Source of the DNA: Mesolinea sp040772305
GTDB lineage: Bacteria > Chloroflexota > Anaerolineae > Anaerolineales > Anaerolineaceae
Direction of reading: 5' to 3'
DNA: 64,000 bases
NCBI GenBank assembly: GCA_040772305.1
Contig: JAXGYK010000002.1
Location: forward strand, 496,001-560,000
Positions 24,952 to 33,090 of this stretch are shown here, piece by piece. The translations under genes and the position numbers were made by a program. Position 1 is the first letter of the stretch, and the number at the start of each line of letters is the position of its first letter. The notes under the pieces are model-generated. The model made no database searches. It was not told where the DNA came from and was given only the letters and a program-made list of their open reading frames with translations.

Positions 24952-26292
24952 TCAGATTGTTTCTAAGTAGCGCTTAACTTCCCAGTCCGAAATACTCATT
25001 CGGAAGGCATCCCATTCAGCCTGCCGTGCGTTGATGAAACTGTTGTATAGCGTCTCTCCCATGCTTGCTTTGAGGTATTCATCTTGGTTAAAGGCATCTA
25101 ATGCTTCCTGCAAAGAACCGGGCAGACTCTCAATACCCATTGCTGCACGCTCTTCATCTGATAAATCATATACGTTGACATGGTTTAGCGGTGGAGGCGG
25201 GTCCAGGTTCTGCTTAATCCCGTTTAGACCAGCAGCGAGCATCGCATTGAATGCGAGGTATGGATTAGCAGATGGGTCAGGACAACGCAATTCTATGCGC
25301 ACATTACTTCCGTTTGCCGTTGTATTCCTGGGTATGCGGATTAATGCAGAACGATTAATTTCGGCCCAGCCAATATATACCGGTGCTTCAAAGCCAGGCA
25401 CCAGTCTCTTATAAGAATTTACGGTGGGAGCAACAATCGCAGAAAGTGCGCGGGCATGTTTCAGTTGTCCAGCTAGGAATTTATAGGCCAGGTCAGAAAG
25501 CTTAAAAGCATCATTGGCGGCATAAAACAAATTCTTGCCGTTGAGATCAGAAATCGATTGGTGACAATGCATGCCTGAACCAGGCGCGTCCACCATTGGT
25601 TTGGGCATAAAGGATGCAATCAAACCATTTCGAGCTGCTATTGCTTTTACCGCGCTCTTGAAGGTTTGAACATTATCGGCGGTTCGAAGAGCATTAGCAA
25701 AACGAAAATCTATTTCATGTTGTCCAAGCCCAGATTCGTGGTGCCCAATTTCAACCTCAAGACCCATTTGAGCCAGAGCAGACATCAACTCTGTGCGGAC
25801 ACGTACAGCGGCATCGTCCGCCGAAAAATCGAAGTAAGAACCGACATCATAGGGCACAGGATGCATCTGCTCGTTCCCGTCCCTTAAGAATAAGTAAAAT
25901 TCCGGCTCAGGTCCAATATCCAAAACCCAACCATACTCTTCGCGCAGTTTTTGCAGGTTTCGCTTCAGAACCCCGCGCGGATCCCCATCAAAGGGTTCTC
26001 CACTTTGCTGGTAAATATCGCAAAGCACTCTGCCTCGCCGAAATTCATCTGAAGTCCAGGGCAAGATGGAATATGTCTCGGGGTCCACACGCAAGTGCAT
26101 GTCGCTTTCCTGTACACGGGCAAAGCCCTCCACTGAAGAACCATCAAACCATATTCCGCGCTCAAGAACTTGCTGAAGACGTTCTACAGGAGCATCAAGA
26201 GACTTGACTACGCCGTTTATATCTGTGAATTGGTAAGAAATAAAGGAAACCTTGTCTTCTTTAACACGTTTGATCAAATCATCTTTGTCCAT
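24952..26292 (-). CDS. glnA: Glutamine synthetase, type I
   Basis: A 446-residue GSI, ammonia assimilation from glutamate and ATP. Signatures: FDGSSVEGFARVQESDM (about 50-66), the catalytic-domain GHHESGLGQHEIDFRF, the ATP-site MPKPMVDAPGSGMHCHQS and RIELRCPDPSANPYLAF. The length is that of the GSI-alpha type, and I do not see the adenylylation-loop tyrosine region of GSI-beta, so control is more likely by feedback or transcription. The GGAGGAACG ribosome site precedes the ATG. An inverted repeat (GCTTAAT / ATTAAAGC, 26303-26321) lies just upstream of it. Confidence 0.97.
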   Translation of the reverse strand: MDKDDLIKRVKEDKVSFISYQFTDINGVVKSLDAPVERLQQVLERGIWFDGSSVEGFARVQESDMHLRVDPETYSILPWTSDEFRRGRVLCDIYQQSGEPFDGDPRGVLKRNLQKLREEYGWVLDIGPEPEFYLFLRDGNEQMHPVPYDVGSYFDFSADDAAVRVRTELMSALAQMGLEVEIGHHESGLGQHEIDFRFANALRTADNVQTFKSAVKAIAARNGLIASFMPKPMVDAPGSGMHCHQSISDLNGKNLFYAANDAFKLSDLAYKFLAGQLKHARALSAIVAPTVNSYKRLVPGFEAPVYIGWAEINRSALIRIPRNTTANGSNVRIELRCPDPSANPYLAFNAMLAAGLNGIKQNLDPPPPLNHVNVYDLSDEERAAMGIESLPGSLQEALDAFNQDEYLKASMGETLYNSFINARQAEWDAFRMSISDWEVKRYLETI

Positions 26293-26812
26293 CGTTCCTC
26301 CACGCTTAATGCTATTAAAGCTTCTGTTTTCAGCACGGAGCCTTACTGTTCACCTGACTCCTTTTGACCCGCTGTCATCATGGGTTTTTAGTTGTCAGTT
26401 TTGGAGGAAGAATGGAGCCGGTCATGAGCTCCGAAGGCATTTGCTGATCGATTAATATTTCCTGAATAATTAAATCAACATATCCCTTGCGGGAACGAAT
26501 CTTTACCTCGTCTTCTTGTTAAGAGACTTAACTGATAAAACTTCGTTAAGCACTTTTGGCCCATCTTTTCAGATGATGCCACCCCGCTATGCCGTGTGCT
26601 GGATGGTTTTGAACCTGCAAAAGCAGGAATTGTCCTACCTCCAGGATCAATCTTGGCAAACCTTACGCCTATCACGTCACCTGGTGTGAGATGAGACATT
26701 TTTTAAAAGTGTTGGTACAAAACTTTATGCCGCATCACAAACACAGCAGGGTAACTTTCTTATACCATATTTTTCCAAGTCTGTCTTGCTTGGATCAAGG
26801 TAAAATCCTTTT
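26293..26812 (+). other. 520-base intergenic region without a convincing gene
   Basis: The longest gene-free stretch of the window, between the divergent glnA and thpR. It must contain the glnA promoter and leader. Small inverted repeats are visible: GCTTAAT/ATTAAAGC next to the glnA ribosome site; AACCTGC-AAAA-GCAGG near 26611-26626; and CTTAAC/GTTAAG near 26526-26549. The latter two could belong to a structured small RNA of about 150-200 bases. I compared it by eye with tmRNA, SRP, RNase P and 6S RNA and could assign none. A 74-codon minus-strand frame at 26475-26699 lacks a ribosome site. Confidence 0.5.
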
Positions 26813-27430
26813 ATGCGATGCTTTCTTGCTATATCTTGTTCTAGTTCTGTTAGAGATTTTCTTAATAAGCAAAACAAAGACCTTGCCTCGGAATTAGGTG
26901 ATCTGAGTACAGTTTCTTGGACCAAACCGCAAAATATGCATCTTACCTTACGCTTTCTTGGTGAGCTGTCTGCAGGCACATTGCCTGTTTTAACACGTGA
27001 TTTGGCTGCGCAGCTTGCTGAATGCTATGAATTTCAAATGAAATACTGTAGTCTTGGTATATTTGGAAACCTGCATCAACCGCGAGTGCTTTGGGTCGGG
27101 GTTAGTGAACCTTCGCAACAGCTTTACACGCTTACGCAATCGCTTGAGAAGACTGTTAAGCCTTACACGAAAGAAGCCTCTGCCAGATACATGCCGCACA
27201 TAACGCTCGCACGCTTTAAATCCAGGCTTGATACAAATATGGCTAGGCGACTTGGATTATTGTTGGAAGAACATAAAGAGAAATCTTTTGGAACCCAGTT
27301 TGTAAACCAAATTGAACTCTTGCAGAGCATATTCAGCCCTCAGGGTGTCAGCTACAAGCCCTTGGCAACTTTTTCCTTGCGCAAAAAATATGTTAGACTT
27401 CCCTGCGAGGTGAAAACTGAAAGCGCTTGA
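26813..27430 (+). CDS. thpR: RNA 2',3'-cyclic phosphodiesterase (LigT/ThpR family)
   Basis: A 205-residue 2H phosphoesterase. The two catalytic motifs are HLTLRFLG (about 43-50) and HITLARF (about 127-133), the HxTxx pair that hydrolyses 2',3'-cyclic phosphates of RNA. TAAAAT at 26801-26806 lies 6 bases before the ATG, suggesting a leaderless mRNA, although AAGG at 26797-26800 could serve as a distant ribosome site. The end overlaps rsfS by 14 bases. Confidence 0.93.
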   Translation: MRCFLAISCSSSVRDFLNKQNKDLASELGDLSTVSWTKPQNMHLTLRFLGELSAGTLPVLTRDLAAQLAECYEFQMKYCSLGIFGNLHQPRVLWVGVSEPSQQLYTLTQSLEKTVKPYTKEASARYMPHITLARFKSRLDTNMARRLGLLLEEHKEKSFGTQFVNQIELLQSIFSPQGVSYKPLATFSLRKKYVRLPCEVKTESA

Positions 27431-27761
27431 ACTTGCACGAACAATTGTTGAAATCCTTGAAGAAAAATTAGCTGAAGACATTCTGTTGCTTGACTTAGAG
27501 GGTCAATCTGACTTTACTGACTTTTTTGTCATTGCTACAGGCAGCAGCGAAAGGCAGCTAGGCGCCTTAGGCTCCAGTGTTACAGAATTAATCAAGGCAG
27601 ATGTAACTGGTATGGCCGTAAGTGAAGGCAAACCAGAATCAGGCTGGATAGTGCTGGATTTTGGACAGGTTGTTGTGCATTTGCTTTCACCAGAAATGCG
27701 GGCTTACTATGACCTTGAGGAGCTTTACAAGAAAGCCCGCACCATACTGCGTTTGCAATGA
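27417..27761 (+). CDS. rsfS: Ribosomal silencing factor RsfS, apparent CTG start
   Basis: A 114-residue RsfS/Iojap protein, which binds uL14 and blocks subunit joining in slow growth. ALELARTIVEILEEKLAEDI, SDFTDFFVIATGSS and GWIVLDFGQVVVHLL are diagnostic and intact. There is no ATG, GTG or TTG in frame before the conserved N-terminus: the first TTG is at 27486, inside the domain. The frame opens after a stop at 27411-27413, and the only plausible start is CTG at 27417, with GAGGTG 4 bases upstream. An ATT at 27444 is a weaker option. The gene overlaps thpR in another frame, so translation may be coupled. The family call is firm and the start is an inference. Confidence 0.88.
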   Translation: MKALELARTIVEILEEKLAEDILLLDLEGQSDFTDFFVIATGSSERQLGALGSSVTELIKADVTGMAVSEGKPESGWIVLDFGQVVVHLLSPEMRAYYDLEELYKKARTILRLQ

Positions 27762-27778
27762 GACCTGGACTGTTTTTT

Positions 27779-28240
27779 TTACAGGCCTAACAACTTAATG
27801 ATTTCCTGGGCATGCACTTCAGGTTTTACTTTTTTATAGATTTCTAAAATCTTTCCATCCTCATCCAGAATGAAAGTAGTGCGTACTATTCCCATATGCT
27901 TTTTACCCATAAATGTCTTTTCCTGCCAAACGCCATACGCTTCCAGCATACTGTGCTCTGGATCTGCCAGCAGTGTAAACGGCAGTTCGTACTTTTTGTG
28001 AAATTTAGCATGTGAGCTGATGCTATCTGCACTCACACCGATTACAACTGTGTTTCCGCGATTAAAACTTGCAATGTTGTCGCGGAAGTTACAAGCTTCT
28101 TTGGTACAGCCTGGAGTGTTGTCGCGTGGGTAAAAGTACAAAACAAGCTTTTTGCCCTTGTAGTCTGCGAGGTGATGCCAGTTTCCGTCCTGATCTTGAA
28201 GCTTGAATTCAGGTGCTAAATCACCTTTTTGTAGTTCCAT
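27779..28240 (-). CDS. bcp: Thioredoxin-dependent thiol peroxidase (Bcp-type peroxiredoxin)
   Basis: A 153-residue Bcp/PrxQ. Peroxidatic and resolving Cys lie in PGCTKEACNFRD, five residues apart as in the alpha-helix type. It reduces hydrogen peroxide and organic hydroperoxides with thioredoxin. ATG 28240 has GGAAAGGA about 8 bases upstream; the frame extends two Met codons further but with worse spacing. The gene follows the UbiA-like membrane protein after 21 bases on the same strand and is convergent with rsfS. Confidence 0.95.
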   Translation of the reverse strand: MELQKGDLAPEFKLQDQDGNWHHLADYKGKKLVLYFYPRDNTPGCTKEACNFRDNIASFNRGNTVVIGVSADSISSHAKFHKKYELPFTLLADPEHSMLEAYGVWQEKTFMGKKHMGIVRTTFILDEDGKILEIYKKVKPEVHAQEIIKLLGL

Positions 28241-28261
28241 AGTCATTTTCCTTTCCATCTG

Positions 28262-29125
28262 TTACGCAAACATCGTTAAAATCAAAATATAGATGATGCC
28301 AAAAAATTGAATAATGGACATCGCCGAAAGCAGAGGCAAGTTTGGTTTTACGCCATCATCCATCTGTCTGAACAAAACAGCCTGAATCAGGCTGGCAATC
28401 AAAAGTCCAAAAGCTGGCCAAATGGCTGAAAATGTACCTGAAAAGTAAGCATACGCAGCCAGAGTGAGAAAGCCGCTGAGGCTGAGAACCAGCACCAGAT
28501 GGGCTCCACGCTGCCAGCCCATTCCCACAAGAACTACCTGACGTTCATTTTCAATATCACTGCAAAGTTTATTAAAATGTAAAACAAGCGCAGCACTTAA
28601 GTAAAAGAGCAAAACTGCGGCAGAAAGCAGAATTAACCGTGGATTTGGCTCCAGTTCTTGCGTTCCGGCACCCAGCAGCAGCGCAAAAGGAGATAACGCG
28701 AACCCGTCCAGGATCCAGGAAAGGAAGTTGCGGGGCATTATTCCAGAATTGATGGCTGAAAAGAAACTAAAAAAACCGAAGCCTAATATCCAAATCAGGT
28801 TCACTCCAATAAGAACTTCCTGACGCAAGAGGGCATATAAAAAGGCGAAAGCCATACCCATCAGAAAAAATATCAAAATGCGCGTATTTAACGGACTTCC
28901 TCGCAATGAGCGGTTGTCTCTTTCATAAGAACGGTTTCGATTGCTCCAAACTTGGGTCAAGCCTGAAAAATAGGTCGTTCCTAAAATACCAAAACCACAA
29001 ATGAGGTTAGCCCAAAGGAGTTCACTGGAATACCGACGCGCATATGCAGCCCCCAGAAAATAAACAGCCACCAGACTGATGATGTAAAACCAATCCAGGC
29101 TTTGTGAAAAACGACGCGGTTCCAT
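28262..29125 (-). CDS. UbiA-like prenyltransferase family membrane protein, degenerate first motif
   Basis: A 287-residue protein with about eight or nine hydrophobic helices. The second half contains HFNKLCSDIENERQVVLVGM followed by GWQRGAHLVL, similar to the second Asp-rich region of UbiA/MenA prenyltransferases. The first region, where NDxxDxxxD is expected, reads QVWSNRNRSYERDNR and is degenerate. It may be a diverged UbiA-family enzyme for quinones or lipids, or an inactive relative. There is no isoprenoid gene beside it; bcp lies downstream. Confidence 0.6.
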   Translation of the reverse strand: MEPRRFSQSLDWFYIISLVAVYFLGAAYARRYSSELLWANLICGFGILGTTYFSGLTQVWSNRNRSYERDNRSLRGSPLNTRILIFFLMGMAFAFLYALLRQEVLIGVNLIWILGFGFFSFFSAINSGIMPRNFLSWILDGFALSPFALLLGAGTQELEPNPRLILLSAAVLLFYLSAALVLHFNKLCSDIENERQVVLVGMGWQRGAHLVLVLSLSGFLTLAAYAYFSGTFSAIWPAFGLLIASLIQAVLFRQMDDGVKPNLPLLSAMSIIQFFGIIYILILTMFA

Positions 29126-29165
29126 AGAGAAATTTTAGCATAGCCCAAATGTTATAATCTCTGAC

Positions 29166-31217
29166 ATGCAGGCTTTATACAGGCGACCTAAGGCAGAGCT
29201 GCTCCTGCCATTCATTACAGTTTTTATCCTTACCTTAACCGCAATTTGCTTCCACCCTAAGCTATTAAAACCTGTTTCTGCAATGCCTGATTATCAGGAA
29301 CTTACAGTCTACGTTGCCCAGACCCAATCTGCTTGCGAACCGTATATGCCTAACTGCCTTTTTGATAATGCCGAGGGCGAAGCCCTTACACGAGCTTTGG
29401 AGGCAAATGGGTACCAAAAGATCCTGATTGTTGGATCGTATAAGGTTACGCAAATTCCTGTGCAATTAAACCGCCCGGTAACTCTTGGCAGTCACTCCAA
29501 TGGATCTATAACAACTGAAAACACTGATTGCAGCAAGCCACTCTTTGAAATAAGCAGCGGAGTAAGCATTGTTGACTTAAAGATTAATGCTGGTATGGCT
29601 TGTTCAAACCCTGGCCGTGTTATGTTCCGTATTAACAGCACTTCGCCTGTTACGGTTTAGCACAACACACTTGAAGGCGGGAGCCATGTATTTGAATATT
29701 TGGACAACATGGGCAGTCTGACTATCGCTGCAAATCATATTTCTGGCTTTGAAAATATGGCCGTGCAAAGAGCTGGTGAAAACCCGTTGGGAATGCTTCG
29801 CTTAGTTGCTAATAATATTCTCGGGAAGAATACTGAGCAGCCTGTAGTAAATTGCTCTGGCAACGGTAATGTAGACCATAATTTCTGGGGTTTAAATAAA
29901 CTTCCCTCTCAGATGACTACTGACTACGAATTGCAATGCTCAGGATCCGAAGCGTTTAGGTGCAGAGGTTGCGAAGGACCCCGCAGGTGTTAAGGCAAAA
30001 GAAATTACGATCAACAATACCTCTGCTGATTTAAATGCTCCCATTTCCCTTCAAACTGATACAGGATCGATCCATGCTTATTTGGTGGACCACGGTTTTC
30101 TTTCAGCGCCAGCCTTTCCGGAAATATCTGCTTCCATAGGTACAGTTTGCAGTAACACCTATGATCTCTTTATTACCTCAATTAATCATGCCAACTTTTT
30201 AGATATCAATTTGAAATTAAGTGACACCTGTGTGGCTTTGATAAATGGTCCGCTGAAGAATCTCAACTACTGCGAGGGAAACCCTCAAAAAGTACCTCTG
30301 CAATGGCTTGACCCATCGCAGACTTTCACCCGTGGCTCGGATCGCATTGGGGAAGTTGAGTTTGTTCCAGGTGCACAAGCTCCTTTTAGCGCTTGTGATG
30401 CCTCCAGACGTAATGTAAGCGTACGTATAGACAATAACCCGGTTGTACATCCAGGTCTCGCAGATTTAGCCTATACTCCCATCGTGCTTGCACTTGCCGA
30501 ATCCGAAGTCCTAAATTTTGCACTCAGCTTTGGTAATGAGCGAGTAAATGTGACCTGGACTGCGATGAATGAGGATGCCATTAGTGGTTATTATGTTTTG
30601 CGCAGCGATTCAGCTGAAGGCACATATGCACGAATCTCGAATTTACTCACTGCCTCTCAGGCTACAAATGGTGTTTACTTATTTCGTGAGCCAGCTCTTC
30701 TTCCTTATGGTCTCACCTATTGGTACAAACTTGAGTTAATGTCCAAAGATGGCCAAACTATTATGACTACACTTCCCTTGCATATCCACGTAGGGTCCGA
30801 AGCTCAATCATCAACTCAAACCTACCCTATCGGACCTACTTTAATTTCCCCTGGCGCTACCAGCTACCCCTTTATGCCAGCAACTCCTGCGGCAAATCTT
30901 TCGCTTACTCAAACTGCTTTTTACCAGCTATATCCTCAGACGGCAGAACCCGAGGCTACGGTTTATCCACTCCAGTTAACACCTATGGCGAACGAAATAG
31001 AGACAATTGCCCTTACTCCTGTCTGCCTAGCCTTATCCCCATATCAACGCTAACTCCTACAATCGTATACCGCTCTACTCCAATGGCTGAAGACAAAATT
31101 CTGGAACCTTATCAATCTAAACAGCTCCGTTTTTGGTGGGCGTTACCGGCAGGTGCAACGGTAGCATTGCTGCTTTTGCTTCTTAGCGGTGCTTTCGTGA
31201 GTCATAAAAAACATTGA
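29166..31217 (+). pseudogene. Broken gene for a secreted, membrane-anchored beta-helix/FN3 surface protein
   Basis: Four pieces of one long reading frame can be joined. Piece 1 (29166-29657) has a signal peptide and an N-terminal part like a parallel beta-helix surface protein; it ends at an in-frame TAG (29658-29660). Piece 2 continues in the same frame to about 29945. A +1-type shift leads into piece 3, which contains a fibronectin type III-like domain (VNVTWTAMNEDAISGYYVLR, near 30545-30610) and a Pro/Thr-rich linker. A second shift near 31025 restores the first frame and piece 4 ends with a membrane helix and HKKH at 31217, a C-terminal anchor. TATAAT (29153-29158) stands 7 bases before the ATG. 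The original would have been about 680 residues. Confidence 0.8.
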
Positions 31218-31277
31218 AATTTTGACTTTTAAATGGGCTTATGCTATCCTACCCGCACTATTGTTCAGGTAGGAATA

Positions 31278-32114
31278 ATGCATAGAGAACGCGTCTCCGA
31301 AAATGTATACTGGTTTCAAAGTGATATTTACGCCCAAGCAACTGTGGGAGCAATCATCGGCCCGCAATGGTCGGTACTGGTAGACACTTTAATGCCTCAA
31401 GAGACTCATTTGATCAAACAGTTTTTGGAAAATGATCTTTTGTCTCCGGTGCGCTATATCATTAATACTCATCATCATGCAGATCATTCCTGGGGAAATT
31501 GCTACTTTCCCAATGCTACCGTAATTGGACATGCTCTTTGCCGAAAATTCATGCTCGATAGAAGTGAAACAGCCCTGGCTGAAGCAGGAGAAGATAACCC
31601 TTTTTTCAAAGATGTATGCATCATTGCGCCGCAAATTACCTTTGATGTGGGAACGCTTTCACTTAAGGTTGGCAAGAAGCAACTGCATATCTTCTGCACA
31701 CCAGGACACTCACCGGATGGTATTTCTGTACTACTGGAAGAGGACCGCATTTTGTTTGCTGGCGATGCCTTTATGCCTGTTCCCTTTATTGTGGGTGGTG
31801 ACATTGAGCTCTTGGAAAAAACGATGCTTAGTTTTACCACGTTAGGACTCGAAAATATTATTCAGGGCCACGGAGATATTATTCTCCGGGGTGAGGTTGA
31901 CGACACAGTCCAGGCAAATATCGCCTACTTGCGGACACTGCAAAAATTAGTGCGCACAGCCTCCAGACGGAAATACCCGCTGGAATTTTTGAATGAACAA
32001 GATGTAGAAGCTACTGGAAAACCCCGGGTAACGCTTGGTGGTCTGGCACAAACCCTCCACCTGAAAAACCTTCTTTGGCTATATAAGAACCAGGAAGTAG
32101 AATCTGGTACTTAA
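31278..32114 (+). CDS. MBL-fold metallo-hydrolase
   Basis: A 278-residue metallo-beta-lactamase fold protein. The metal motif is NTHHHADHSWGN (HxHxDH), followed by CTPGHSPDG, LFAGDAF and a C-terminal QGHGD, which together form the dinuclear site. No signal peptide, so cytosolic. I start at ATG 31278, with AGGTAGGA upstream, instead of the earlier in-frame codon at 31233. The substrate cannot be inferred. The stop is 1 base from the convergent membrane protein gene. Confidence 0.9.
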   Translation: MHRERVSENVYWFQSDIYAQATVGAIIGPQWSVLVDTLMPQETHLIKQFLENDLLSPVRYIINTHHHADHSWGNCYFPNATVIGHALCRKFMLDRSETALAEAGEDNPFFKDVCIIAPQITFDVGTLSLKVGKKQLHIFCTPGHSPDGISVLLEEDRILFAGDAFMPVPFIVGGDIELLEKTMLSFTTLGLENIIQGHGDIILRGEVDDTVQANIAYLRTLQKLVRTASRRKYPLEFLNEQDVEATGKPRVTLGGLAQTLHLKNLLWLYKNQEVESGT

Positions 32115-32115
32115 T

Positions 32116-32925
32116 TCAAAAAAAAGCGAATATCAGGATAGCCACGGACGCTGTCACGACTTCGATCCAAGTGGCTTTATTAAGTTTTCCTTTGTGTGTA
32201 GCAACTACAAGCGCATTCCCAATAAAAAGAGTTCCTGTAAGAATAAGGCCGTATTGAACGGGTGTTAGAAAAAGGTAGTATAGAACCGCTGCAATTTGGG
32301 TAATCAAAACAGAAACCAACGCTGCCCAGGAAAGCGAAGGGCGTTGCTGGGTACGTAAGCTGATCGTTCTTAGGCTTACAAAGCTGGCCGAAGCGGTGAG
32401 CAGTGGCAGCAACAAGTAGAGGCGTGCAGTTGCCGTGCGTACCGAAATTGATAAGATCAAAAAAAAGGAATGTGCTAATGCAATCAGAGCAATAATTGCA
32501 AAAGGAGCTTGTTCGCTGGCTCCGCTTAAAGTTATATATTCCGCTGTCAGAACCAGACCGAATAAAATTATGCCAAGCGCCAGCACTGCCCACCATAAGG
32601 GTGTTCGCGCCATCTCGCGTAGAACTACTACTAGCACCAAGACAGTTACAGCTGGTAACAGCAAATGATAAAAAAGTTCGATTTGAAGACGTTTTTTTTC
32701 TGTTGCTTTACCGTTCACCTGGAAAACCCAATGCGCACCAAATGTAGCTAGTAATACTGTCATCGCTAAAACCAGCGAAAAAGTATCAAGCTTGATACTG
32801 AAGATAAGCCGATTATTTATTAAGCCGCTTCTGTCAACTGGAACAAAGTATTGCACAACCAAAGCAAGGCTTACGCTTGCTAAAACAATACTTAGACGAT
32901 CAAGAGGAACGTTTGTTTTTTTCAT
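32116..32925 (-). CDS. Integral membrane protein of unknown function
   Basis: A 269-residue protein with about eight predicted membrane helices and short loops, and no conserved catalytic motif that I recognise. It begins MKKTNVPLDRLSIVLASVS and ends in a hydrophobic helix (VTASVAILIFAFF) with no cytoplasmic tail. It lies alone, convergent with the MBL gene and divergent from gyrB. No function is offered. Confidence 0.7.
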   Translation of the reverse strand: MKKTNVPLDRLSIVLASVSLALVVQYFVPVDRSGLINNRLIFSIKLDTFSLVLAMTVLLATFGAHWVFQVNGKATEKKRLQIELFYHLLLPAVTVLVLVVVLREMARTPLWWAVLALGIILFGLVLTAEYITLSGASEQAPFAIIALIALAHSFFLILSISVRTATARLYLLLPLLTASASFVSLRTISLRTQQRPSLSWAALVSVLITQIAAVLYYLFLTPVQYGLILTGTLFIGNALVVATHKGKLNKATWIEVVTASVAILIFAFF

Positions 32926-33090
32926 TTACGCCTCTCTGATTCTATCATCGATAAAGACGGGTTTTAACTGGCTGTTTTCTCGATGAGATGGTAAAATTAA
33001 TTGGTTATAGAGCGGCAGTTTATTGCTTGGTAACTTGAAGAATTTGCGTGGTCCTGCCCCTATGAAAGGGCCCCGGTTTAGGAGTAAAAA

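Noticed and set aside
26475..26699. 74-codon minus-strand reading frame in the glnA-thpR gap
   Set aside because: No ribosome site before its ATG, and composition without domain-like pattern; treated as chance frame in a non-coding region.
26293..26812. 6S, SRP or RNase P RNA in the glnA-thpR gap
   Set aside because: Conserved cores of these RNAs were not found and the expected long closing stem is missing on either strand.
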